From Alkalicoccus saliphilus (GTDB taxonomy: Bacteria > Bacillota > Bacilli > Bacillales > Salisediminibacteriaceae): DNA of 64,000 nucleotides. The position numbers and the translations under genes are program-made. This document shows, piece after piece, positions 32,867 through 40,674 of this stretch. A model generated the notes under the pieces. It worked only from the letters and a program-made list of their open reading frames with translations. It was not told where the DNA came from and did not search any database. The stretch's first letter is position 1, and each line of letters starts with the position of its first letter. Where the stretch lies: contig NZ_PZJJ01000003.1 of the NCBI RefSeq assembly GCF_003044065.1, positions 62,001-126,000 of the forward strand, read 5' to 3'.

Positions 32867-33223
32867 AGCTATGTTAAAGTTCGCTGTTGATGGCCGAAGA
32901 AACACTTCGCTTCCAACCGGCAGGCTTGCCGTGGAGGAGATCTCCAGTTTCCTCGGCAAGCCTGCGGGATCTTCCAATCTCCTTCTTCCACGGGCCGGTT
33001 TCCGCTTCGTTTTTTCACAGAAAAAGAAAAATTCTGCTTTTCATAAACACTGCTCTTTATGCTGTAAAACTAATGCCAAGACGATTTTTCGAGACGCCTG
33101 CGAAAAAAGAAAGCGTGAAGATCCTCCCGGACGGAAGCGACAGCCGCAGGCTTTCTCCGCGGCAAGCGAAGAAAAAAGAGCTGCAGGCAACCTTAAATAA
33201 CACCCCGGAGCTTTAACAGAGCC
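32867..33223 (-). mobile_element. MITE-like repeat family A, full-length copy with 8-bp target duplication
   Basis: 357 bp bounded by AGCTATGTTAAAG on the left and CTTTAACAGAGCC on the right, which are imperfect inverted repeats. The flanks 32859-32866 and 33224-33231 are both AAAAGTAA, a perfect 8-bp direct repeat. Interior blocks are shared with the copy at 40146. Short ORFs inside are not conserved in frame, so no transposase is encoded. The end sequence and 8-bp duplication resemble IS6-family elements, which is inference. Confidence 0.85.
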
Positions 33224-33450
33224 AAAAGTAAAGACCGCCCGGCTTCCTTCCTATAGGGGCACAGGTCGGATCTGAACCCAATTGGAGCCGCCCGTGAAAC
33301 GAAGGGTTCCTCGAAGTATCCCGGGAGCTTTGGGTAAGATATAATAGGGAGAAAGGAAAAGTGTTTTCGGACAGCTTTTTATGGGAAAGAATTCTAAAAT
33401 GACCTCCGGGCCACAAGGAGAGAAGCTACGAAGAATGAGGGGATAAAATC

Positions 33451-34671
33451 ATGAGACCACTGCACGTTCATTCAGAGATAGGAAAACTAAAAACAGTCCT
33501 CCTGCACCGGCCGGGAAAAGAAATCGAAAACCTGACACCGGAAACGATGGAACAGCTGTTATTTGATGATATACCTTACCTTCCTGCTATGCAGAAAGAA
33601 CATGATTATTTCGCGGAGGAGCTGCAGGCCCGGGATATTGAAACTCTTTATTTGGATAAACTTGCCGCAGAAGTGCTGGAAGAGAAAAACATGAAAAAAG
33701 CATTTATTCAAAAGATGATGAAAGAATCCCACATGGAGGGCAATGGTTCATCTGAAGCGCTGGAAGAATACTTAATGGATATGTCTCCTGATGGACTGGT
33801 GGAAAAAATGATCGCCGGAGTACAAAAAGAGGAACTTCCCGAAAGCAGAAAAGAGCATTTGTATGAACTTATGGACAGGCACTATCCCTTCTATCTTGAT
33901 CCGATGCCGAACCTTTATTTTACAAGAGACCCGGCTGCAGTGATTGGGGAAGGCATTTCGATTAATCCAATGAGCCAGGAGGCGAGACGGAGAGAATCGC
34001 TCTTCATTGAACACATTCTTGAGAATCATCCGCGTTTTATGAATGAAAGCATCCCCCGCTGGATGCACCGGGATTATCCATTTCCGATCGAAGGTGGAGA
34101 CGAGCTGATCCTCAGCAGGAGCGTTATTGCAGTAGGGGTCAGTGAAAGGACATCTGCCCGTGCAGTGGAGCAGCTTGCGCATAACCTGTTTGCAGCAGGA
34201 AGTGCGGTGGAAAAAATCGTAGCGGTGGAAATCCCTAAAAAACGGTCTTCGATGCATCTTGATACGGTATTTACGATGGTGGATAAAGATCAGTTTACGA
34301 CTCATGCCCAGGTAGTGGATAAAGACGGCAGAATGAATATTTTTATTTTGGAGAGGGGAAACCCCGTACGTATTTCCAAGAGAAGCAGTCTGAGAAAAAC
34401 ATTGATGGAAGTACTGGACCTCCCGGAAATTAATCTTATCCCCTGCGGAGGTGAAGATAAAATAGCTTCGGCAAGAGAACAGTGGAACGACGGATCCAAT
34501 ACACTGGCGCTGGCGCCAGGAACTGTCGTTACTTACGAACGGAACTATGTTTCAAACGACCTTCTCCGCCGGAACGGACTGGAGGTTGTCGAAGTTCCGA
34601 GTTCCGAGCTTGTAAGAGGAAGAGGAGGTCCCCGCTGTATGAGTATGCCTCTTTACAGGGAAGAAGTGTAA
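33451..34671 (+). CDS. arcA: Arginine deiminase
   Basis: A 406-residue amidinotransferase-fold enzyme converting arginine to citrulline and ammonia. Family landmarks: [20 protein letters not shown] at the start, [10 protein letters not shown] near residue 158, [11 protein letters not shown], the catalytic His region [12 protein letters not shown], and the nucleophilic Cys in [13 protein letters not shown] eight residues from the end. ATG behind GAGGGGA. arcB, arcC and arcD are not adjacent, unusual for the ATP-yielding pathway; here it may supply ammonia for pH homeostasis or feed a distant operon. A weak SigB-like candidate (GTTTTC-14-GGGAAA, 33363-33388) precedes it. Confidence 0.96.
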   Translation: MRPLHVHSEIGKLKTVLLHRPGKEIENLTPETMEQLLFDDIPYLPAMQKEHDYFAEELQARDIETLYLDKLAAEVLEEKNMKKAFIQKMMKESHMEGNGSSEALEEYLMDMSPDGLVEKMIAGVQKEELPESRKEHLYELMDRHYPFYLDPMPNLYFTRDPAAVIGEGISINPMSQEARRRESLFIEHILENHPRFMNESIPRWMHRDYPFPIEGGDELILSRSVIAVGVSERTSARAVEQLAHNLFAAGSAVEKIVAVEIPKKRSSMHLDTVFTMVDKDQFTTHAQVVDKDGRMNIFILERGNPVRISKRSSLRKTLMEVLDLPEINLIPCGGEDKIASAREQWNDGSNTLALAPGTVVTYERNYVSNDLLRRNGLEVVEVPSSELVRGRGGPRCMSMPLYREEV

Positions 34672-34782
34672 GCAGGCAGAAAAAACCGGGGCTAAAATCA
34701 ATTCACTTGAGAATCTACTTAAAGATGCTTCCTGATTTCGGAAAACCTCTGTTGTATGCTTAAATTACTTTATTAACAGCAC

Positions 34783-34817
34783 AAAAATACCGTCCGGGAA
34801 CATCGGACGGTATTTTT
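34783..34817. terminator. Bidirectional terminator between arcA and the subtilisin gene
   Basis: AAAAATACCGTCCG (34783-34796) pairs with CGGACGGTATTTTT (34804-34817), 7-nt loop, T-tracts in both directions. Confidence 0.85.
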
Positions 34818-34846
34818 GATGTGCATATGTTCATTGTGACTTTTTA

Positions 34847-35986
34847 TTATTTTTTTACAGCGTCCAAAGTCTGAACGAGTCCGTTTCCATACTGATGAGA
34901 CGCTCCGAGTCCCTGTGCGGTATCATTCAGCAAGCTGCGAAGCTCACTGCTTCCGAGGTCAGGTTTTGCCTCGAGCACTTGTGCAGCTGCCCCGGCAACA
35001 TGAGGGGCTGCCATCGATGTGCCGTTAAACGCATCGTAAGTATCCCCTGGTGTTGTACTGAGGACGTTCACTCCTGGAGCAGAAATTTCTACGGCCGGTC
35101 CTGTACTGGAAAAAGAAGCACGGTCGTTGTTCTCATCGACTGCAGCTACTGCCATGGCTGACTCGTAATTGGCAGGGTAGCCGACCGTATCGTTGTTTCC
35201 TCCTCGGTTGCCGGAGTTCCCGGCTGCAGCAACGACAAGGCTTCCTTCTTCGTAGGCCAGATCGGTAAAGTCTTCAAGAATCGAAGAACCTGAGGAACCT
35301 CCAAGACTCATGTTAATAATATCAATATCATTGTCAATGGACCATTCCAGTCCTTCCGCGATACCGGCAAGGGACCCGCTTCCTTCATTGCTTAACACTT
35401 TCACTGCGTAAAGATCCGCTTCCGGAGCGGCACCGATAACGCCAAGATCGTTGTCCACAGCACCAATCGTTCCTGCAACATGGGTGCCGTGACCGTTGGC
35501 ATCGTAAAATGGATCAGCATTTTCTGCATCTGTGAAGACCGAATAGCCGCCGGCAAGGTTATCGACGAGATCTTCATGGGATCCATCGATTCCAGTATCC
35601 AGCACGGCCACACTGACACCCTCACCTGTAAATCCTTCCTGCTGCGTTTCTATACTCTGGATTTGTGGTATTCCGTAAGGAACCGTCTGACCGTAGGCTT
35701 CCACTTCAGCGTTTTTATCGAGTGCTGCAACATGCGGATGATTCGCAAGGCCCTGTGCCTGGCTCTCTGTCATTTCCGCCAGATATACAGGCAGATGATT
35801 GTATTCATGAAGAATTTCTTCCTCTGCCACCCCAAAAGCCTGAAGCAGGCCTTTTTCTGCACTGCCTTCAAACTGAATTAAATACTCCCCGGTGTCTGAG
35901 CTCGTTCCGGCACCGGGAGCAGCACCTGCTGTGAATGGGACGGCAAATAGTGAAGCGGCAAGAATACCTGCAGATAATTTCTTCAA
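34847..35986 (-). CDS. Secreted subtilisin-family alkaline serine protease (pre-pro-enzyme)
   Basis: A 379-residue preproenzyme, the usual length for subtilisins. The start is TTG at 35986 behind AAAGGAG (an in-frame upstream ATG at 36028 has no support and overlaps the peptide gene). Signal peptide about residues 1-23 (ends TAGAAPG), propeptide to about residue 98, mature enzyme beginning near QTVPYGIPQIQ, very like subtilisin Carlsberg. Catalytic triad: Asp in VAVLDTGIDG, His in NGHGTHVAGT, Ser in FNGTSMAAPHVAG; oxyanion Asn in AAAGNSGN. The gene follows a PapR-like peptide gene by 35 bases without a terminator, so both probably share one promoter and are controlled together. Scavenging of protein in an alkaline medium is the family role. 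Confidence 0.95.
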   Translation of the reverse strand: MKKLSAGILAASLFAVPFTAGAAPGAGTSSDTGEYLIQFEGSAEKGLLQAFGVAEEEILHEYNHLPVYLAEMTESQAQGLANHPHVAALDKNAEVEAYGQTVPYGIPQIQSIETQQEGFTGEGVSVAVLDTGIDGSHEDLVDNLAGGYSVFTDAENADPFYDANGHGTHVAGTIGAVDNDLGVIGAAPEADLYAVKVLSNEGSGSLAGIAEGLEWSIDNDIDIINMSLGGSSGSSILEDFTDLAYEEGSLVVAAAGNSGNRGGNNDTVGYPANYESAMAVAAVDENNDRASFSSTGPAVEISAPGVNVLSTTPGDTYDAFNGTSMAAPHVAGAAAQVLEAKPDLGSSELRSLLNDTAQGLGASHQYGNGLVQTLDAVKK

Positions 35987-36021
35987 AATAACATCTCCTT
36001 TATGTAAGTTTTTTAGGGGGC

Positions 36022-36141
36022 TTACCACTCGTAAGGAAGGTCATGCTGAGTTTTAACATTGTCAGAAACATCAGCGGAAACAGGTGTGGTGAAACTGATG
36101 ACTGCAGAGAGGGCTATAAAAACAATGAATATTTTTTTCAT
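36022..36141 (-). CDS. PapR-like secreted signalling peptide precursor (39 residues)
   Basis: Begins ATG at 36141 behind AAAAGGAGGTG (ideal ribosome binding site) and stops at 36022. The protein starts MKKIFIVFIALSAVISFTT, has a signal peptidase site after PVSA (residue 23), and a 16-residue mature part DVSDNVKTQHDLPYEW. PapR of the B. cereus group is a 48-residue exported pro-peptide whose active C-terminus is of the type ADLPFEF or SDLPFEH; HDLPYEW keeps D-L-P-(F/Y)-E and the terminal aromatic or charged residue. The facing regulator is PlcR-like. Both observations support a pheromone role; that the last 5-7 residues are the active form is inference. It lies divergent from the regulator and leads the subtilisin gene, unlike papR in B. 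cereus, which follows plcR on the same strand. Confidence 0.82.
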   Translation of the reverse strand: MKKIFIVFIALSAVISFTTPVSADVSDNVKTQHDLPYEW

Positions 36142-36159
36142 GGTGCACCTCCTTTTCGT

Positions 36160-36188
36160 AGTATAATTTTCCTAAGTCGTAACTTTGC
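36160..36188 (-). promoter_or_regulatory. Promoter of the peptide-protease operon, overlapping the regulator promoter
   Basis: On the minus strand TATACT (36165-36160) is a good -10, but the -35 position 17 bases upstream reads GCAAAG (36188-36183), poor against TTGACA, as expected for an activator-dependent promoter. On the plus strand a perfect TATAAT (36162-36167) overlaps it and can serve the regulator gene. Confidence 0.5.
36174..36185. promoter_or_regulatory. Candidate operator of the PlcR-like regulator
   Basis: AAGT-CGTA-ACTT, an inverted repeat of 4-bp half-sites with a 4-bp centre, lying between the -10 and -35 of the peptide promoter and at the predicted transcription start of the regulator. 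It is the only clear dyad in the 58-bp divergent interval. It is not the B. cereus PlcR box (TATGNAN4TNCATA). Confidence 0.35.
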
Positions 36189-36199
36189 GGGTGGTTATT

Positions 36200-37090
36200 T
36201 TGAATAAACAACAGCTTGGAAAAGAAATTGCAGCACTGCGAAAAAGGAAAAAGTTTTCCCAGGGACAGCTTGCTGAAGGAATATGCACGCAGTCGGCAGT
36301 CTCCCAGATCGAAAAAGGACTCGTCTATCCTAAAGTTGACACGCTGTATTATCTGGCGGCAAAGCTTGATACTTCATTCAGCCATTTTGTAAATCTTCTT
36401 CTGGAAGAAAACCTTTCCTGGGAAGAAGAAGTTCAGCATTTGGAAAATTTAATTGCTGAACAGAAACATAAAGATATTTGTTCATACGTACAGAAGCTGC
36501 GTGAAAAAAACGGACAGCTTGAAGATTGGATAAGAAGCTTCACCTCATGGGCTTTTAGTCTCAGCCAATATTACTGTGGTGATATTTCACTAAAGAGAAC
36601 AATTCAGGAACTAAAACAGTTGTACCGTACGTCTGGTTCCATTGTTCTCAAAAACGGAAGCCTCGATGTGCGAATACTGAATTCGATTGCTTTTCTCTAT
36701 GCTATGAACAAAGATTACTCCCAGAGCCTGTATTATTACGATAAAATTCTTAAGGGCGGAGGGAGCGCGGAAGAAAAAATCAGCGGGCACGAACGTACCA
36801 TCCATCAGATCCGCGTTATGTATAATAAAGCCAAAACGCTTTACGACATGAAGGAAACTATCCAATCACTCCAGGTAATTGAAGAGGGGATCCGTCTCTC
36901 TCTGCAGAATGAAAACATGTCTCTTCTCGGCCAGTTTTTTTATTATAAGGGCCAGTGTCTGGAGCATCTTCAGATGGATCCGGAAGAAACAGCCGAATGC
37001 TATAAAAAGGCTTTATTTCTTTTCGAATTACTTAATAAAAAACTTTACAGCCGGCTCGTGTGGGAACATAAAAGCCGTTACATTACTTAA
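36200..37090 (+). CDS. PlcR-like RRNPP-family quorum-sensing regulator
   Basis: A 296-residue cytoplasmic regulator. Residues about 6-61 are an XRE helix-turn-helix (FSQGQLAEGICTQSAVSQIE and GLVYPKVDTLYYLAAKL), close in wording to the PlcR DNA-binding domain. Residues about 70-290 are helical repeats of TPR type, for example NSIAFLYAMNKDYSQSLYYY, VMYNKAKTLYDMKETIQSL and GQFFYYKGQCLEHLQMDPEE, the layout of PlcR (285 residues) rather than of NprR (about 420). TTG 36200 is chosen as start because it aligns with the PlcR N-terminus and has GGGTGG upstream; earlier in-frame TTG 36185 and GTG 36191 are alternatives. It faces the PapR-like peptide gene, and in this family the reimported peptide binds the TPR groove to switch DNA binding. 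Confidence 0.85.
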   Translation: MNKQQLGKEIAALRKRKKFSQGQLAEGICTQSAVSQIEKGLVYPKVDTLYYLAAKLDTSFSHFVNLLLEENLSWEEEVQHLENLIAEQKHKDICSYVQKLREKNGQLEDWIRSFTSWAFSLSQYYCGDISLKRTIQELKQLYRTSGSIVLKNGSLDVRILNSIAFLYAMNKDYSQSLYYYDKILKGGGSAEEKISGHERTIHQIRVMYNKAKTLYDMKETIQSLQVIEEGIRLSLQNENMSLLGQFFYYKGQCLEHLQMDPEETAECYKKALFLFELLNKKLYSRLVWEHKSRYIT

Positions 37091-37166
37091 AATAATAAAA
37101 TATTCTTAATATTGTAAGTATTATCGTAAGAGCTGAATCATTAAAATACAATAGCCAAAGAAAAGG

Positions 37167-37190
37167 AAAATATAAGTATACTTATATTTT
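37167..37190. repeat. Perfect 24-bp AT-rich palindrome
   Basis: AAAATATAAGTA followed by its exact reverse complement. It could be a weak terminator for the PlcR-like gene (the right arm ends in TTTTT) or a protein-binding dyad. Confidence 0.6.
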
Positions 37191-37308
37191 TGCCTGTATT
37201 TTTGCAGCTGGAAAGCTTCGGTCGGAGAAATTTCCGTACCAGCAAAAGGTATTTATCAACAAGCTAAAAAGACTGTTCAGGAAGACAGATATACACCAGC
37301 ACGTAGAA

Positions 37309-37344
37309 AAGCCCTGCCGGAGTAAAGTTTTTCCGGCAGGGCTT
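37309..37344 (-). terminator. Intrinsic terminator of the FabG-like SDR
   Basis: AAGCCCTGCCGG (37309-37320) pairs with CCGGCAGGGCTT (37333-37344); the minus-strand continuation is TTTTC. Confidence 0.75.
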
Positions 37345-37416
37345 ATAAACTGTGTTTGGATACGGGGACCTCGTTGCAGCGGCCTATTTTTTACAGAAAA
37401 AGAGCTCAGCTGCTGT

Positions 37417-38130
37417 TTAAAATGGATTGGTTCCCCATAGGGCAGCTGTCTTTACGAAGGTCCGCTGTTCCAGTTTCAGCTGGGAGGTCATAAATTCGGC
37501 CAGATCCTCCGGCTGTGTAAATTTATCCGGCCGCCGTTCCATTCCATCTCTCGTCATTTCCGTTTCCACCAGACTTGGTGTGAGTACACTGACGCGAATA
37601 TTATGCTGCCTGACTTCCTGCATCAAAGATTCGCTCATTCCAATTACCGCAAATTTAGATGCGCTGTAGGCGCTGGAACCTTTCGTACCTTTTAAGCCGG
37701 ACATGGAAGAAATATTAATGATGTCACCTTTGTTTTTCTCAATCATACCGGGAAGGGCAGCCTGGGTAATGTGAACAATCCCCATAACATTCGTCTGAAA
37801 AACCCGCTGCCATTCTTCAGAAGGAATATCCATAAAATCTCCCCGGGTTCCGACTCCTGCATTATTGATAACAATATCGAATGTCCCAAGTTCTTCCTCC
37901 AGCGATTTCACGGCAGAAGAGGCTTCTTCCTCGGAAGCTACATCTGCAGCGACTGCAGCGAAAACAGCTTCTTTTTCTTCCAGTTCCCTCGTAATACCTT
38001 CGAGACTTTTTTCAGAAGTGGCTGTAAGACCGAGGTGCACACCCTCCGCAGCAAGTGCAAGCGCGGCTGCCCTTCCGATCCCACGACTGGCACCGGTTAT
38101 GAGTGCTTTTTTACCTGATAGATTCTGCAT
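37417..38130 (-). CDS. SDR family oxidoreductase (FabG/YkvO-like)
   Basis: A 237-residue classical SDR. Cofactor motif TGASRGIG near residue 13, NNAG near residue 88, catalytic Ser-Tyr-Lys in NISSMSG and AYSASKFA near residue 150, and PSLVETEM, where PG is more usual. Start ATG 38130 has GGAAAGGGTG at good spacing; an in-frame GTG at 38139 sits inside that site. The C-terminal region is typical of 3-ketoacyl-ACP-reductase-like SDRs of unknown substrate. Monocistronic. Confidence 0.9.
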   Translation of the reverse strand: MQNLSGKKALITGASRGIGRAAALALAAEGVHLGLTATSEKSLEGITRELEEKEAVFAAVAADVASEEEASSAVKSLEEELGTFDIVINNAGVGTRGDFMDIPSEEWQRVFQTNVMGIVHITQAALPGMIEKNKGDIINISSMSGLKGTKGSSAYSASKFAVIGMSESLMQEVRQHNIRVSVLTPSLVETEMTRDGMERRPDKFTQPEDLAEFMTSQLKLEQRTFVKTAALWGTNPF

Positions 38131-38345
38131 GTTTTTCACCCTTTCCAGTTTCTTTTTCCTTCTCCTATCTATTAACGTAATAATCCAATTAAAAACTTCT
38201 TTCTAAGATGAGGAAACCGGGACTGTTAAAAAAGAAGAGCAGCAGTTTTTATTTTTTGTAGTAAAAAAACCCCCGCCCCTATGTTTAAATTCATAGTAAA
38301 CAGGCAAAAGAAAGGATAGAAATAAAATATAAGGAGAGATAATTT

Positions 38346-39749
38346 ATGTATTTAAAGTACTTTTACGATAAGCAGCTGGCTCAGGCTTCTTATATGGTAG
38401 GGTGCCAAAAAACAGGTGAAGCTGCTGTAATTGATCCATCGCGGCAGGTGCAGGAATATTTGAACATTGCAGAGGAGCAGGGTTTTAAAATAACGTCTGC
38501 TCTGGAGACGCATATTCATGCGGACTATGTATCAGGAAGCCGCGAGCTTCAGGATCGCACCGGAGCAGTAGTTTATCATTCCGCCGAAGGAGCTGAAAAC
38601 GGAGGCTACGAATTTCCTTCCGGCGTGAAAACGAAGGGGGTAAAAGAAGGGGACCGGATTGACGTCGGTAATACGTGGATGGAAGTTCTTCACACGCCGG
38701 GGCACACTCCGGAACATATTGCCTTCCAGCTTACCGATGGAGCAAATCCGGATAAGCCGATCGGTATCTTTACCGGTGACTTTGTGTTTGTTGGAGATGT
38801 CGGCCGGCCGGATCTTCTTGAAAAATCAGCAGGCGTAAAAGATTCTGCTGAAACGGGAGCAAAGCAGATGTTTGCTTCACTTGAGAAGTTTAAGCAGAAA
38901 GACGACTATCTCCAGATCTGGCCGGGACACGGTGCCGGCAGTTCATGCGGGAAGGCGCTCGGTGCAGTCCCTACTTCGACTGTGGGCTATGAAAAAATGT
39001 TCAACCCGGCGCTCCAGTATGACAAGGAAAAAGACTTTATTGAATTCCTTCTGGACGGTCAGCCGGAACCGCCTTCCTACTTCGGAAACATGAAGGAAAT
39101 TAATAAAGGAAAAGTTCCTCTTTTATCAACGCTTGATACGCCGGTCCGCTATTCCTTGAAGCCGGAACAGATAGAGGATCTTGCTTCCCGGAAAAAGACA
39201 ATGGTTATAGATACAAGAGCGCCTGCTGTCTACGCTGGCGGAAGCGTGGAAGGAACACTGAACATCGCTTTAAGCGGCCCGTTTCTTGAATGGATGGGGT
39301 GGCTCGCAGATTACGAAGCAGAGCTTTATTTTATAGCTGATGAAGCAGATCACGAAGAAATATTTGAAAATGTAACCCGGATCGGTCTGGACAATGTAAA
39401 AGGATTTATTACACCGGACGCGCTGAAAGGAAGCTCCAGGCTGCGTAAATACGAAAATGTTTCTGCAGATGAACTGGACAGCGAAGACGATATTCAAATA
39501 GCCGACGTGCGCTTTGATGATGAGTGGAATGAAAAGCATATCCCGGGTGCCGCCCACATTAAATTAAACGAACTGGCCGAACGGGCAGGAGACGAACTCA
39601 AAAAAGACAAACCTGTAGCGGTGCACTGTGAAACAGGAGTACGGTCCGCTATTGGAGCAAGTATTCTCCTAAATGAAGGATTCGAAGTGAAAAACCTGCA
39701 GTACGGCTTTCAGGAATGGAAGCAGGAAAAGAAAAAAGTGACGTCCTAA
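38346..39749 (+). CDS. cstB: Persulfide dioxygenase-rhodanese fusion (CstB-like)
   Basis: A 467-residue protein in three parts. Residues 1-240: metallo-beta-lactamase fold of the ETHE1/persulfide dioxygenase branch, with metal ligands in ETHIHADYVSG, HTPGHTPEH, FTGDFVFVGDVGRPDLL and WPGHGAGSSCGK. Residues about 265-350: a rhodanese-like domain (MVIDTRAPAVYAGG) with no catalytic Cys. Residues about 370-465: an active rhodanese (IADVRFDDEWNEKHIPGA) with Cys in VHCETGVRSAIG. This is the architecture of CstB, which oxidises persulfides to thiosulfate during sulfide detoxification. No cstR, cstA, sqr or tauE gene lies beside it. ATG behind AAGGAGAG; monocistronic. Confidence 0.9.
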   Translation: MYLKYFYDKQLAQASYMVGCQKTGEAAVIDPSRQVQEYLNIAEEQGFKITSALETHIHADYVSGSRELQDRTGAVVYHSAEGAENGGYEFPSGVKTKGVKEGDRIDVGNTWMEVLHTPGHTPEHIAFQLTDGANPDKPIGIFTGDFVFVGDVGRPDLLEKSAGVKDSAETGAKQMFASLEKFKQKDDYLQIWPGHGAGSSCGKALGAVPTSTVGYEKMFNPALQYDKEKDFIEFLLDGQPEPPSYFGNMKEINKGKVPLLSTLDTPVRYSLKPEQIEDLASRKKTMVIDTRAPAVYAGGSVEGTLNIALSGPFLEWMGWLADYEAELYFIADEADHEEIFENVTRIGLDNVKGFITPDALKGSSRLRKYENVSADELDSEDDIQIADVRFDDEWNEKHIPGAAHIKLNELAERAGDELKKDKPVAVHCETGVRSAIGASILLNEGFEVKNLQYGFQEWKQEKKKVTS

Positions 39750-39826
39750 AACGAATAAACAGTGTTAAACCAATTGCGTGGAAGAATTTTTATTCTGAAA
39801 TTCGCAAAAGCTTGGAAAGATTCACG

Positions 39827-39873
39827 AAAGCAGGGAGCTCCCCGGTAGAAACGGGGGAGCTTCCTGCTTTTTT
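39827..39873 (+). terminator. Intrinsic terminator of the cstB-like gene
   Basis: Long hairpin, AAAGCAGGGAGCTCCCCG (39827-39844) against CGGGGGAGCTTCCTGCTTT (39852-39870), then TTTT. Confidence 0.85.
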
Positions 39874-40145
39874 AGTATTAAAATTGATGGAGAATCTGCC
39901 CAATGAATTAATCTATCAGTTTCTTGTCATAAAACTCCATAAAACAGCACTATAACTAATGCAATGACAGTTTTTACTGAAATTCGATGAAAACAATCAC
40001 AGGACTTGATGTTTCGAATGTAAACACTTCTCTCATCAAGTTTCCAAAGCCGTTGTACAGTACGGCGACAACACTCAGCTTACCTGCCTTGTTATAAAGT
40101 CAGCCCAGTATAACAAAGGCGCCTGTTTACAGAAACTAATTATTA

Positions 40146-40462
40146 GGCTCTGTTAAAGCTACGGGTTGTTATTTAAGGTTGCCTGCAGCTCTTTACACAT
40201 GCCGTGGAGAAAGCATACGGCTGTTCTTCCGTCCGTGAGGATCTGTGCGCTTCCGCAGGCGACTCTGCCCGGGCATCGGTTTTAGAGAAGAAAGAACAGT
40301 GTTTATGTAAAGCATAACTTTTCTATGGAAAAACGAAGAGGAAACCGGCCCGTGAGAGAAGGAGATTGGAGGATAGGGCGCAGCCCACTCGAAAATCTCT
40401 TCCACGGCAGGCCGGTTGGAAGCGAAGTGTTTCTCCAGCCGTCAGCGAGCTCTAACATAGCT
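40146..40462 (+). mobile_element. MITE-like repeat family A, full-length copy with 8-bp target duplication
   Basis: 317 bp from GGCTCTGTTAAAGC to TCTAACATAGCT. Flanks 40138-40145 and 40463-40470 are both AATTATTA, a perfect 8-bp direct repeat. It is collinear with the copy at 32867 (read in reverse), including CCGTCCGTGAGGATCTG, GGAAACCGGCCCGTG and GCCGGTTGGAAGCGAAGTG. No transposase. Confidence 0.85.
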
Positions 40463-40674
40463 AATTATTAAGTTCAAATTATATATTCCGATTATTTTTA
40501 CCAGTTTCAGGTATGAACCTTGAACATAATTACAGCTGATTTTTAGAGGGACGATGAGAGTAAGACCGGTTTAGTAAGAACCGAAAAAAAGCTCGGCTTT
40601 CCTGAAACCTCCGTGGAAGGTGCAGCGTATATAATGTATACTGAGTAGGGAAATCAGAAATTGGAGGCAGAAGA

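Larger units (their letters stand above)
37091..37416. other. Intergenic region behind the PlcR-like gene
   Basis: 326 bp, AT-rich at first. Contains a 24-bp perfect palindrome (37167-37190) and the terminator of the minus-strand SDR (37309-37344). No gene seen. Confidence 0.5.

Noticed and set aside
32871-33216. Overlapping ORFs inside the repeat at 32867 resembling ORFs at 16883 and 40193
   Set aside because: They are translations of MITE family A in different frames, without start signals.
33363-33388. SigB promoter for arcA (GTTTTC-14-GGGAAA)
   Set aside because: Only four matches in each box; could easily be chance, so not listed as a feature.
36200-37090. NprR-type regulator
   Set aside because: NprR is about 420 residues with more TPRs and a peptide of the SKPDIVG type; length and the LPYE-ending peptide fit PlcR-PapR better.
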